Below, piece by piece: positions 20,501 through 28,377 of a stretch of 31,888 bases of DNA. The DNA is from Synechococcus sp. HW_metabat.21 (GTDB lineage: Bacteria > Cyanobacteriota > Cyanobacteriia > PCC-6307 > Cyanobiaceae). A program made the translations under genes and the position numbers. The notes below the pieces were generated by a model, which worked only from the letters and a program-made list of their open reading frames with translations, made no database searches and had not been told where the DNA came from. The DNA lies in contig JAAZUZ010000002.1 of the NCBI GenBank assembly GCA_018623875.1, forward strand, positions 1 through 31,888, given 5' to 3'. The first letter of the stretch is position 1. Each line of letters opens with the position of its first letter.

Positions 20501-22603
20501 GTGTCAGTCCCTCGCCTCCATCCCCGCACGATCGAGGCCGTTAAAGAGCGCGCTGACATCGTCGATGTGGTGGGTGAGCACGTTGTGCTCAAAAAGAAGG
20601 GCAGGGAATTCGTCGGGATTTGCCCCTTCCACGACGACAAATCACCGTCGATGACGGTCTCACCGGCCAAGCAGTTCTACTACTGCTTCTCCTGCGGTGC
20701 CGGGGGCAACTCCATCAAGTTCTTGATGGAGTTGCAGCGCCAGAGTTTCTCGGATGTCGTCCTCGAGCTGGCACGGAAGTACCAGCTGCCGGTCGAGACC
20801 CTCGAGGGCCCGCAGCAGGAGCGTTTGCGCCAGCAGCTCTCCCGTCGCGATCAGCTCCACAAGGCGCTCTCCTTGGCGGCCGGTTGGTTTCGTGCACAAC
20901 TGCGCGCTCCGGAGGGCGCTGCAGCACTCGATTACCTGAAGCGCAGTCGCGGCCTCGATGAGGCGACCCTGGAGGGGTTCGGCCTGGGGTATGCCCCAGA
21001 GCGTTGGGATGGTCTGTTGAGCCATCTCCAGCAGGTGGAGGGGTTGAGCCCGGAGCTGCTGGAGGCGGCAGGGCTGGTCGTGCCCCGCCGCGGAGGGGAT
21101 GGCTTCTATGACCGTTTTCGCCACCGCGTGATGGTGCCGATTGCGGACCGCCAAGGCCGGATCATTGGCTTTGGCGGCCGCAGCCTTGATGGTGGTGAGC
21201 CCAAGTACCTCAACTCTCCGGAGACGGAGGTCTTTGAGAAGGGCAAGCATCTCTTTGGCCTCGACAAGGCGGTCAATGCGATTCGCAAGGCCGATCGCGC
21301 TGTCGTGGTCGAGGGCTATTTCGATGTCATCGCCCTCCACGCGGCTGGCATCACCAATGCGGTTGCGGCCCTTGGCACGGCGCTGAGCAACCAGCAGATC
21401 ACCCAGCTCTGCCGTTGCTGCGACGGCAAGCGTTTGATCCTCAACTTCGACGCCGATGGCGCCGGGGTTCGGGCTGCCCAGCGGGCCATTGGCGAGGTGG
21501 AGCAGCTGGCCCTGCAGGGCCAGCTGGAACTGCGGGTGCTGCACCTCCCCAGCGGCAAGGACCCCGACGAATTTCTGAAGGATCACGGAGCAGCGGATTA
21601 CCGCTCCCTGCTCGATCAATCCCCCCTTTGGCTCGATTGGCAGATCGATCAGGTGCTGCACGGCTGCGACCTCAGCAAGGCCGATCAGTTCCAAAAGGCT
21701 GTGACCGAGCTGGTGGCCCTCTTGGGGAAGCTGCCGGCCAGTGCCGTTCGCTCCCGTTACCTCCAGCAGGTGGCCGAACGGCTCAGTGGCGGCCAGGCCC
21801 GGCTGGCTCTGCAGTTGGAGGACGACCTGCGCCAGCAGGTCAAAGGGCAGCGCTGGCATGGTCGCTCGCGCCGTTGGGAGCAGCCCGGTGAGGCCGGCCT
21901 GCGGGAGCGGGCCGAAGCCGAGGTCCTGCGCCTCTATCTCCATTGCCCGACCTACCGCGGTCCGATTCGCGCCGAGTTGCGGCGCCGCGAACTCGACGAC
22001 TTCGCCATTGCCCACCACCGCCAGCTTTGGGCGGTGATCAGTTCACTGGAGGAGGACAACCTGGGGGTTGGACGCTTAGAGGCGATCAACCGCGGCAGCG
22101 AGGCCGGTGCGGAGCTGGCCGACCTGGATCTCCCGCGCTTGCTGAGTGATCAGCTGTTGCTGGCTGACGATCCCGACTCAGGTCTGCCGAGCGAGTTGCT
22201 AGGCCGTTTGACTCCACTGCTGGAGCCCAGTGACGTTCAACGTCTCTCCTTGAGCAACCCCCCCCTGCAACTGCGGGGTGCCACCGCGGCGTTAGAGCGC
22301 CAGCGCAGCATGAAGCGTGCCCGCCACCTCTTGGATGCCTGGAGCAGTCAGCGGTTGGAGACGCTGGAGCGCTGCATTGCCCGGCTGCTGGATGATTCCC
22401 AGGCTCCGCCCGCTGAGGCGGCGGCCGAGACCCTCGACATGGAAACCCGCATCGAGGCGATGTTTGCCGAGCTCAACAGTGATGCTCTGCGCTTTCAGGA
22501 CCTCTATTACAACGAGCGCAAACACATCGAACACCTCGATTCCCAACGGCGCGCCAGCTTCGAAGACGTGGTTGCCGAGTCCCAGGACGCTCAGCCGGCC
22601 TAG
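20501..22603 (+). CDS. dnaG: DNA primase
   Basis: DnaG makes RNA primers for replication. From the GTG at 20501 (SVPRLHPRTIEAVKERADIV) it has about 700 aa. The N-terminal CHC2 zinc finger is C41-P-F-H44 with YYCFSCGAGG supplying the other two cysteines. The catalytic core and TOPRIM domain follow, with VVVEGYFDVIAL (acidic residue in VEGY) and LNFDADGAGVRAA, then DPDEFLKDHGA. The C-terminal helicase-binding part is long and helical. The frame is open 49 codons upstream of the chosen GTG, but that stretch lies antisense to the EamA gene and is not conserved-looking. The very short divergent gap means the promoter must lie inside the neighbouring coding region. Confidence 0.96.
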   Translation: MSVPRLHPRTIEAVKERADIVDVVGEHVVLKKKGREFVGICPFHDDKSPSMTVSPAKQFYYCFSCGAGGNSIKFLMELQRQSFSDVVLELARKYQLPVETLEGPQQERLRQQLSRRDQLHKALSLAAGWFRAQLRAPEGAAALDYLKRSRGLDEATLEGFGLGYAPERWDGLLSHLQQVEGLSPELLEAAGLVVPRRGGDGFYDRFRHRVMVPIADRQGRIIGFGGRSLDGGEPKYLNSPETEVFEKGKHLFGLDKAVNAIRKADRAVVVEGYFDVIALHAAGITNAVAALGTALSNQQITQLCRCCDGKRLILNFDADGAGVRAAQRAIGEVEQLALQGQLELRVLHLPSGKDPDEFLKDHGAADYRSLLDQSPLWLDWQIDQVLHGCDLSKADQFQKAVTELVALLGKLPASAVRSRYLQQVAERLSGGQARLALQLEDDLRQQVKGQRWHGRSRRWEQPGEAGLRERAEAEVLRLYLHCPTYRGPIRAELRRRELDDFAIAHHRQLWAVISSLEEDNLGVGRLEAINRGSEAGAELADLDLPRLLSDQLLLADDPDSGLPSELLGRLTPLLEPSDVQRLSLSNPPLQLRGATAALERQRSMKRARHLLDAWSSQRLETLERCIARLLDDSQAPPAEAAAETLDMETRIEAMFAELNSDALRFQDLYYNERKHIEHLDSQRRASFEDVVAESQDAQPA

Positions 22604-22675
22604 GGCAGACACTCCTTTTCTTACAGCTCTGTTCTTTGCTGCTCAGCGTCGCTATTACAAGAATGAAGCTCTCCG

Positions 22676-22978
22676 GTGCCTCCCCTGACTGACGCCCGTT
22701 CACTTGCGACTCGCGCCGCCGGTGTGGCTGTGCTCAGCGGCAGCACCCTGTTTGGTCCCGCGCCTGTTTCGGCGCAGAACATGGTCGTTCAGATCATTCA
22801 GAACCAGTGCTCCAGGGCGATGAATGCGGACTTCAAGGCCGCGGGTAAAACTCCGCCGCCCGGCATGGTGCAAGACACCTGCAACTGCGTTGCTGAGCGC
22901 ATCGAGAAGCTCGACTCCATTGAGGAGGCCAAAACCTTCTGCGTGAAACAGAGCACCGCGAAATACGGGGCTGTTTGA
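22676..22978 (+). CDS. Small exported protein with four cysteines
   Basis: This 100-aa protein has a probable signal peptide (ATRAAGVAVLSG, then FGPAPVSAQ) with cleavage near residue 33. The mature part is about 66 aa and contains C45, C69, C71 and C89, including DTCNC, so one or two disulfides are possible in the periplasm or lumen. I do not recognise the family. The start is GTG at 22676. Thirteen bases upstream an ATG (22663) begins a nine-codon ORF (MKLSGASPD) in another frame that stops at 22692. That could be a leader peptide or the trace of a frameshift in the original start region. It is convergent with umuC, six bases apart. Confidence 0.72.
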   Translation: MPPLTDARSLATRAAGVAVLSGSTLFGPAPVSAQNMVVQIIQNQCSRAMNADFKAAGKTPPPGMVQDTCNCVAERIEKLDSIEEAKTFCVKQSTAKYGAV

Positions 22979-22984
22979 GTCTCC

Positions 22985-24262
22985 TTATCGCGCCCAGACG
23001 GTGGGGAGGTCGCTGAGTCGGGTGGTGGCGGCCCGGGAGAGTTGCTCCCGCCGCATCAACCACGCCGGCTGGAGCCCGCAGGCGGCCCACTGCACCGTTC
23101 CGCTGCCGTAGCGACGGTTCAGTTGATCGATGCTGGCCATGAGGGCCTCCCGGCGCTGCTGCTCGACCTGGCTGAGGGGTTGCAGGAGGTGGTGTTGCAG
23201 CTGACTCTCCGGTTGCAGGTCCTGCAGCAGGATTCCGGCCTTGGCGAAGCGCTTGTAGGGCCGATAGAGGCTGGGAACCATCTGGCAGGCCGCCCGCAGC
23301 AGGACGCCGGTGTCGTTGCTGGCCAGCGGCAGGCTGAGGCTGGCGGCCTGGCTGTAGAAGCCGGGGGCGAAGGGACTGGTGCGGGCAAACACCGTGAGTC
23401 GTCCAGCCCGTTGCCGTTGCCGCCGTAACTTCTCGGCGCCGCGGCTGATGTAGCTGGCGATGGCTTGGCGCAGCTCCTCTTCGGTGGTGACGGGCCGACT
23501 GAAGCTGCGGCTCACGCAGGTCTCCTGCTTGTCCCCGGCTTGCTGCTCCAGGGGCAGGCAGCTGATGCCCTGTAGTTCCAGTTGCAGGCGCAGGCCCACC
23601 ACCCCGGCTTTGGCCCGCAGTTCTCCGCTGGGCATGTCCCGCAGTTGCTGCGCCGTACTGATGCCCCGCAGCCGGCACCACCGGCTCAGGCGCCGGCCGA
23701 CACCCCAAAGGTCCTCCACGGGGGTTTGCTTGAGCCAGCTGGTCGTGTCCTCGGGGATGCTGAGGTCAAAGACCCCGGCGTGTTCCCGATCCCCCTTGGC
23801 GATGTGGTTCGCCACTTTGGCCAGCACCTTGCTGGTGGAGAGACCGATGGCAATGGGCAGGCCCAGGTTGTGGCGGATCCGGCTGCGCAGGTCCGTGGCC
23901 CAGGGAATGAGGTCGCCGTTGCGGGGTCTGGGTAGACGGATGAAGGCTTCATCGATCGAATAGACCTCCAGCTCGGCAACGAAGGGCTCCAGGCTGCTCA
24001 TCAGCCGCTGGCTCATGTCGCCATAGAGGGCGTAGTTGGAGCTGCGCACGACGACACCGTGCCGTTGGAGCAGGTCGGCGATTTGGAAGTAGGGCTTGCC
24101 CATGCCAATGCCGAGTTGCCGGGCCTCACTGCTGCGGGAGACCACGCAGCCGTCGTTGTTGGAGAGCACCACGACGGGGCGGCCGAGCAGTGCTGGATCG
24201 AAGGCCTGCTCACAGCTGGCATAGAAGTTGTTGGCATCGATCAGCCCGAGGGCATCAGCCAT
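22985..24262 (-). CDS. umuC: DNA polymerase V catalytic subunit UmuC (Y-family)
   Basis: UmuC is a Y-family polymerase that copies past DNA lesions when complexed with cleaved UmuD. From MADALGLIDANNFYASCEQ the protein is about 425 aa, normal for the family. LIDANNFYASCE carries the first catalytic Asp and the steric-gate region. YSIDEAFI carries the catalytic Asp-Glu pair. PIAIGLSTSKVLAKVANHIA and VEDLWGVGRRLS are also typical, the latter in the palm/HhH region. The little-finger domain contains CVSRSFSRPVTTEEEL. The ATG at 24262 overlaps the end of umuD by eight bases, so the genes are co-translated. It is likely SOS-controlled through the LexA box upstream of umuD. Confidence 0.96.
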   Translation of the reverse strand: MADALGLIDANNFYASCEQAFDPALLGRPVVVLSNNDGCVVSRSSEARQLGIGMGKPYFQIADLLQRHGVVVRSSNYALYGDMSQRLMSSLEPFVAELEVYSIDEAFIRLPRPRNGDLIPWATDLRSRIRHNLGLPIAIGLSTSKVLAKVANHIAKGDREHAGVFDLSIPEDTTSWLKQTPVEDLWGVGRRLSRWCRLRGISTAQQLRDMPSGELRAKAGVVGLRLQLELQGISCLPLEQQAGDKQETCVSRSFSRPVTTEEELRQAIASYISRGAEKLRRQRQRAGRLTVFARTSPFAPGFYSQAASLSLPLASNDTGVLLRAACQMVPSLYRPYKRFAKAGILLQDLQPESQLQHHLLQPLSQVEQQRREALMASIDQLNRRYGSGTVQWAACGLQPAWLMRREQLSRAATTRLSDLPTVWAR

Positions 24263-24734
24263 GGGCGGAGAGGCTGTGAATGGCGTGGATCGCCACACCC
24301 CAGATCTGGACGTCGCCGCAGTGGTGCAGTTCGAGCGGGGGATAGGCACTGTTGGCGGCTTCGAGACGCAACCGGCCTTGGTGGCGGGCGAGGCGCTTCA
24401 AGGTGAAGGCACCATCGAGCACGGCGACGACGATTTGGCCCGGCCTGGCTTCGAGGCTGCGGTCCACCACCAGCAGATCACCGTGCTGGATTCCGGCATC
24501 CACCATTGAATCGCCACTCACCCGCAGGAAGAAGGTGCTGCTGGGGTGGCGGATCAGGGTTTCGTTGAGGTCGATGCCGACATCGATGTAGTCATCGGCC
24601 GGACTCGGGAAGCCCGCCGCCACGGTGCTGGCGGCGAGGGGCAGCTTCAGCTCCTGGGGCTCCTCCCGCGGTGGGCCCAAGAGTTGCAGCGGACTCTCGG
24701 AGGACAGGGGGGCAGACAAGGCCACGGGCACCAC
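24255..24734 (-). CDS. umuD: UmuD-like SOS peptidase, polymerase V accessory subunit
   Basis: UmuD is a LexA-family serine peptidase that cleaves itself on RecA filaments to give the active form. In this 159-aa protein the cleavage pair is A40-G41 (VAAGFPSPADDYID). The nucleophile is S76 in RVSGDSMVDAGI and the general base is K113 in FTLKRLA. The distances (35 and 37 residues) are the same as in E. coli UmuD. The N-terminal arm is longer than in E. coli and Pro/Glu-rich. The start is one of two adjacent GTGs at 24734 and 24731, with GGGG about six bases upstream. It overlaps umuC by eight bases. A near-consensus LexA site lies about 15 bp upstream. Confidence 0.95.
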   Translation of the reverse strand: MVPVALSAPLSSESPLQLLGPPREEPQELKLPLAASTVAAGFPSPADDYIDVGIDLNETLIRHPSSTFFLRVSGDSMVDAGIQHGDLLVVDRSLEARPGQIVVAVLDGAFTLKRLARHQGRLRLEAANSAYPPLELHHCGDVQIWGVAIHAIHSLSAHG

Positions 24735-24748
24735 AGAAGCCCCAAGGA

Positions 24749-24764
24749 TAGTTCTCTTGTACTA
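24749..24764 (-). promoter_or_regulatory. Candidate LexA (SOS) box for umuDC
   Basis: The minus strand reads TAGTACAAGAGAACTA. Against the published cyanobacterial LexA consensus RGTACNNNDGTWCB it differs at one position, and it is an imperfect palindrome (TAGTAC / GAACTA). It sits 15 bp upstream of the umuD start, where a repressor would block transcription. The consensus is from memory and no scan was run. Confidence 0.7.
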
Positions 24765-24775
24765 CTAGCGAACGC

Positions 24776-25213
24776 TCAGTCCTCCTCGTCCCCCTCCAAA
24801 AGCAGCTGCTGGAAGGCCACGTAGAGGTCCTGTTCCTCGCTGTTGGCGGGGCGGCGGCGCTGTTGATTGGGCCGCAGTTCCTGGGGTTTGCCTCGGGGCT
24901 GCAAGCCGCCGGCGGGTCGGTTGGCTTGGCTTTGGAGGGCCTGCAGTTGCTCCCGCTGGGCTGCTTGGCGCTTGCGTTCTTGGTCGCCTTCGGCCTGGCG
25001 CAGGCGATCCATGAGGTGGGGCGGCACCGTGCCGTCCTCGCTGGCCTTCATCAGCTCGCCAAAGAGGGCCTGGGGGTCTGTTTCAGTTTCAACGCGATGG
25101 CGTTTGCCGGACGCGCCCTTGGTGTCCTCGTTGCGCTCGGGCTTGGGTAGGGGCTTGGGCAGGGAGCGGCCGAGTTCTTGGAGCCGCTCCAGGCTGCGGG
25201 CATCGAAGCTCAT
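24776..25213 (-). CDS. Hypothetical Gln/Arg-rich protein upstream of umuDC
   Basis: I cannot name this 145-aa family. The N-terminus (MSFDARSLERLQELGRSLPK) looks like a helix followed by Pro/Lys repeats. The middle (DPQALFGELMKASEDGTVPP then HLMDRLRQAE) appears to be the ordered core. The rest is Gln/Arg-rich with coiled-coil character, then low complexity, ending in an acidic helix (DLYVAFQQLLLEGDEED). There is no signal peptide or membrane segment. It is co-directional with umuD, but the 41-bp gap contains the LexA box, so umuDC probably has its own promoter. The pentapeptide-protein gene ends 12 bp upstream. The opposite strand is also open, but only as a shadow. Confidence 0.7.
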   Translation of the reverse strand: MSFDARSLERLQELGRSLPKPLPKPERNEDTKGASGKRHRVETETDPQALFGELMKASEDGTVPPHLMDRLRQAEGDQERKRQAAQREQLQALQSQANRPAGGLQPRGKPQELRPNQQRRRPANSEEQDLYVAFQQLLLEGDEED

Positions 25214-25225
25214 GGTGGGCTGGCC

Positions 25226-25723
25226 TCAGCTGCACTCAAGGGTGTCTTTCGTGGCGCGGCCGGTGACGGGGTTCGTGCCGCTGGCGCTGGCGCAGAGGGT
25301 TTTCAGGACGTCGCCGCGGAACGGAACGTTGGTGAAGTCCGCGCCTTCGATCAGGACATCCTTAAAGCGCGTGTTGAAAGCAAAGGCGTTCTCCAGGACC
25401 GCGTTGCGCAGGTCCGTTCCATCGAGGACGGCTGAATCGAGGGTGGCGTCACTCAGGTCTGCACCCGAGAGATTGGCGTCCTGGAGTTTGGCTCCGTAGA
25501 GGCTGGCGCCACGCAGGTCGGCGCCTTGGAAGTCGGCTTCCCGCAGATTCGTCAGATTGAAGGTGGCGCCGCTGAGTTCCACGCCAGCAAAGTCATGGCC
25601 GATCAGCACCTGCTTGGCGTAGTCCATGGCCGCCTGCACGGGTTGGGCTGGCAGGAGCGCCGCACTGACCAGCAGCAAGGCCAGCAGCGTGGAGCGCAGC
25701 AGTGCTCGGAAGAGGCGACGCAT
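25226..25723 (-). CDS. Lumenal/periplasmic pentapeptide-repeat protein
   Basis: This 165-aa protein starts with a Sec-type signal peptide (MRRLFRALLRSTLLALLLVS, cleavage near AQPVQAA at about residue 32). The mature part has about ten A(D/N)LXX-type pentapeptides at about residues 46-136, for example ADFQG, ADLRG, ASLYG and ANLSG. These should fold into a right-handed beta-helix. The C-terminus, with LCASASGTNPVTGRATKDTL and a final Cys, gives a conserved two-cysteine cap found in thylakoid-lumen members of this family. Function is unknown. The open frame extends far upstream, but the signal peptide fixes the start at the ATG at 25723. Confidence 0.92.
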   Translation of the reverse strand: MRRLFRALLRSTLLALLLVSAALLPAQPVQAAMDYAKQVLIGHDFAGVELSGATFNLTNLREADFQGADLRGASLYGAKLQDANLSGADLSDATLDSAVLDGTDLRNAVLENAFAFNTRFKDVLIEGADFTNVPFRGDVLKTLCASASGTNPVTGRATKDTLECS

Positions 25724-25797
25724 GGTGGAAAGCCGGTGTCGAGCAACCCTAGGCAGGGCGCCTTGGGAATTCTGAGTAGGGGTATGGGCTGCGGCTG

Positions 25798-26160
25798 ATG
25801 GGGCGATCCGCGTCGCAACGGCGGGGCGATTGGGCGGAACAGCGGGCCCTGCGTTTGCTGCGGGCTGCGGGGTGGAACCTGCTCGCCCAGCGCTGGTGTT
25901 GCCGCTGGGGGGAATTGGATCTGCTGCTCCATAAACCGCAACGGCTGCTGTTGGTGGAGGTGAAAGGTCGGACCCGATGCGGGCCGGACGGTTGGGGGGT
26001 GGGGGCCCTCCACGCCGGCAAACGGCGGCGGCTTGAGCGCAGCCTGCAGCTGTGGTTGCTGCAGCACCCCGGCTACCAGGACTGCCACTGGGAGTGGGTC
26101 TGCGCTCTGGTGCCCCTTCCCCCCAGTCGCCGGTCCGTGCGTTGGCTGCCTTGGGCCTGA
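25798..26160 (+). CDS. YraN family (UPF0102) endonuclease-like protein
   Basis: This 120-aa protein has the restriction-endonuclease-like fold of the YraN/UPF0102 family. RGDWAEQRALRLLRAAGWNLL carries the first conserved Glu. WGELDLLL and LLLVEVKGRT carry the Asp and Glu-X-Lys expected of a PD-(D/E)XK nuclease site. AGKRRRLERSLQLWL is the usual basic helix. The biological substrate of YraN is not well established. The start is ATG at 25798, and the gene diverges from the pentapeptide-protein gene across 74 bp. rsmA follows after 48 bp. Confidence 0.9.
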   Translation: MGRSASQRRGDWAEQRALRLLRAAGWNLLAQRWCCRWGELDLLLHKPQRLLLVEVKGRTRCGPDGWGVGALHAGKRRRLERSLQLWLLQHPGYQDCHWEWVCALVPLPPSRRSVRWLPWA

Positions 26161-26208
26161 GCGGACCGGGCTTGAAGCAATGTGGAGATTGGCCTGCTCT
26201 GATCACTG

Positions 26209-27021
26209 ATGTCCTTCGCGGCCCATCGCGCCCGCAAACGCTTTGGCCAGCACTGGCTGAAGGACCAGTCCGTGCTCGATCAGATCCTGCGGGCCGCTGA
26301 GTTGACTGCCGCAGACACCGTGCTGGAGGTGGGACCGGGTCGCGGAGCCCTGACGGAGCGGCTGCTGGATTCCGCCGCCAGCGGGGTTCATGCGGTGGAG
26401 CTGGACCGTGATTTGGTGACGGGGCTCCAGGAGCGCTTTGGCGCGAACGCCCGCTTTGCGCTGACGGAAGGGGACGTCCTGGCCGTGGATCTGCCGGCGG
26501 CCACCGCGGTGGTCGCCAACATCCCGTACAACATCACCGGCCCTCTGCTGGAGCGCCTGGTGGGTCGCCTGGATCGCCCGGTTGCCGAGCCCTATCGCCG
26601 CCTGGTCCTCTTGGTGCAGCAGGAGGTGGGCGAGCGCATTCGTGCCCGTCCCGGCAGCAGTGCCTTCTCGGCCCTGAGTGTGCGCATGCAGTTGTTGGCG
26701 CGCTGCAGCACGGTCTGCCCGGTTCCGCCCCGCTGCTTTCAACCGCCGCCGAAAGTGATGAGTGAGGTGGTGGCTCTCGATCCGCTGCCGGTGGATCAGC
26801 GGCTGGATCCCGCCCTGGCCAAAACGGTTGAAATGCTGCTCAGGCGTTGCTTTGCGGCCCGCCGCAAGATGTTGCGCAACACCCTCTCCGGCTTGGTGGA
26901 TGCCGAGCAGCTCTTGGCCCTGACCGAGGAGGCGGAGATCGGTCTGCAGCAGCGTCCCCAGGAGGTGGCACCTGAGCATTGGGTGCGACTCGCGGCGGGC
27001 TTGAATCGGCTCACGTCCTAA
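26209..27021 (+). CDS. rsmA: 16S rRNA adenine dimethyltransferase RsmA (KsgA)
   Basis: RsmA dimethylates two adjacent adenines in helix 45 of 16S rRNA during late 30S assembly; its loss gives kasugamycin resistance. The N-terminus AHRARKRFGQHWLKDQSVLDQI is characteristic. The SAM-binding motif is VLEVGPGRGALTERL (about 41-55), and the catalytic motif NIPYNI is at about 104-109. The C-terminal helical domain includes CFAARRKMLRNTL. The length of 270 aa is normal. ispE follows 16 bp later, a conserved pairing in cyanobacteria and other bacteria. Confidence 0.97.
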   Translation: MSFAAHRARKRFGQHWLKDQSVLDQILRAAELTAADTVLEVGPGRGALTERLLDSAASGVHAVELDRDLVTGLQERFGANARFALTEGDVLAVDLPAATAVVANIPYNITGPLLERLVGRLDRPVAEPYRRLVLLVQQEVGERIRARPGSSAFSALSVRMQLLARCSTVCPVPPRCFQPPPKVMSEVVALDPLPVDQRLDPALAKTVEMLLRRCFAARRKMLRNTLSGLVDAEQLLALTEEAEIGLQQRPQEVAPEHWVRLAAGLNRLTS

Positions 27022-27037
27022 GCAACGCACCCTCGCC

Positions 27038-27970
27038 ATGGCAGAGCTGCAGGTCAGCGCCCCCGCCAAGATCAACCTGCATCTCGAGGTGCTCGGCTTG
27101 CGTCACGACGGCTTTCACGAGCTGGCGATGGTGATGCAGACCCTGGATTTGGCCGACAGCCTCAGCCTGCGGCCCACGGCGGATGGGGCGGTGACGCTCC
27201 ACTGCGATCGCGCAGACCTCCCCACCGATGGCAACAACCTGATCGTCAAGGCGGCCGAGTTGATCAAGCAACGGGTTGGCTTGCCGGAGCTGGGCGTTGC
27301 CATGGACTTGACCAAGCGCATCCCGATTGGTGCAGGTTTAGCGGGAGGGTCCAGCAACGGTGCGGCAGCCCTGGTGGGTTTGAACACGCTCTGGGGCTGT
27401 GGTTTCAGTCGCGCCCAGCTGGCGGCCATGGCCGCTGAGCTGGGCTCGGACATGCCCTTCTGCATTGATGGTGGGACCCAGCTCTGCTTTGGCCGAGGTG
27501 AGGTCCTCGAATCCGCCGCCTTGGCCCAGCCGCCCGCCATGGGGGTGCTGCTGATCAAGCATCCCGACTCAAGCGTCTCGACCCCGTGGGCCTACAAACA
27601 GTGCCGTGATCAGTTCGGGGGGGATTACCTCTCGGGTGAGGAGGCCTTTGAGCAGCGCCGTCAGGCCCTGCGTCAGGCCCCCTTGCTCCAAGGCTTGAGC
27701 GGCCATGGTCCGCTTCCCGCCATTCGCAACGACCTTCAGAAGGTGGTGGAGCCTGAGGTGACGAGCGTTCGCGAGGGCCTCTCGATCCTGCGGCGGGCCA
27801 ATGGCGCGTTGGCCGTGGCCATGAGCGGTTCGGGGCCGAGCCTGTTCGCGGTGTTCCCCGATCGAGGGGGGGCGGCAGCGGCCCAGATGCAGCTGACTGA
27901 TGATTTGGCGGCTGGGGGCTTCGAGTCCTGGGTATGCCGCTGCACGGGCTCTGGTGCCACGCTGGTTTGA
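27038..27970 (+). CDS. ispE: 4-diphosphocytidyl-2-C-methyl-D-erythritol kinase
   Basis: IspE phosphorylates CDP-methylerythritol in the MEP pathway, which supplies isoprenoids for carotenoids, chlorophyll side chains and quinones. This 310-aa GHMP kinase opens with VSAPAKINLHLEVLGLRHDG. The ATP-binding loop is PIGAGLAGGSSNGAAAL (about 96-112). DMPFCIDGGTQLCFGRGE and the C-terminal AMSGSGPSLFAVF motif follow. It is the second gene of the rsmA-ispE-DUF3082 cluster with short gaps. Confidence 0.97.
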   Translation: MAELQVSAPAKINLHLEVLGLRHDGFHELAMVMQTLDLADSLSLRPTADGAVTLHCDRADLPTDGNNLIVKAAELIKQRVGLPELGVAMDLTKRIPIGAGLAGGSSNGAAALVGLNTLWGCGFSRAQLAAMAAELGSDMPFCIDGGTQLCFGRGEVLESAALAQPPAMGVLLIKHPDSSVSTPWAYKQCRDQFGGDYLSGEEAFEQRRQALRQAPLLQGLSGHGPLPAIRNDLQKVVEPEVTSVREGLSILRRANGALAVAMSGSGPSLFAVFPDRGGAAAAQMQLTDDLAAGGFESWVCRCTGSGATLV

Positions 27971-27979
27971 ACGCATCCC

Positions 27980-28348
27980 GTGCAATCCCGCGTGAGTGAG
28001 ACCCAGAGCGACAGCCAAGACCTCGCTAAAGCGGAGACCTCCAACGACGCGGCGGTCTCCCCGAAGCCGCGCAAGGGGCCGATCAGCTTCCTGAGCGGTT
28101 CGTTGACCAGCTTTGGCCTGGGCTGGCTGGCGCTGCAGTTGGCGGCCAAGATCGTGGGCTACTACGCCGAACATCCCCCCCAGTACGAGGCGCGCTTTGC
28201 CCAGAGCATTGCCGTGTTTATGAAGACCCTGGTGGTCGGCATGAGCTTTTTGGCGACGTTCACCTTTGCCTTCGTCGGCCTGGGGCTCTTTTTGACATTT
28301 ATCCGGAGCCTCTTACCGGGTTGGAAACAGGCGGAAGAAACCCCCTAG
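27980..28348 (+). CDS. DUF3082 family membrane protein
   Basis: This 122-aa protein fits cyanobacterial DUF3082. It has a polar N-terminus of about 35 residues, then KGPISFLSGSLTSFGLGWLA, a loop with YYAEHPPQYEARFAQSIAVF, and a second hydrophobic stretch MKTLVVGMSFLATFTFAFVG continuing to LFLTFIRSLLPGW. It probably spans the membrane two or three times. The function is unknown. Conserved position after ispE is recalled from other cyanobacteria, not tested here. The start is GTG at 27980; a second GTG at 27992 (giving MSETQSD) is equally plausible. Confidence 0.8.
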   Translation: MQSRVSETQSDSQDLAKAETSNDAAVSPKPRKGPISFLSGSLTSFGLGWLALQLAAKIVGYYAEHPPQYEARFAQSIAVFMKTLVVGMSFLATFTFAFVGLGLFLTFIRSLLPGWKQAEETP

Positions 28349-28377
28349 CCTTCGGCCACGGGCTGCCCTCCCTTGTC

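Noticed and set aside
20660..22018. 452-aa minus-strand ORF opposite dnaG
   Set aside because: Antisense shadow of dnaG; low-information Leu/Ala/Gln-rich translation with no motif.
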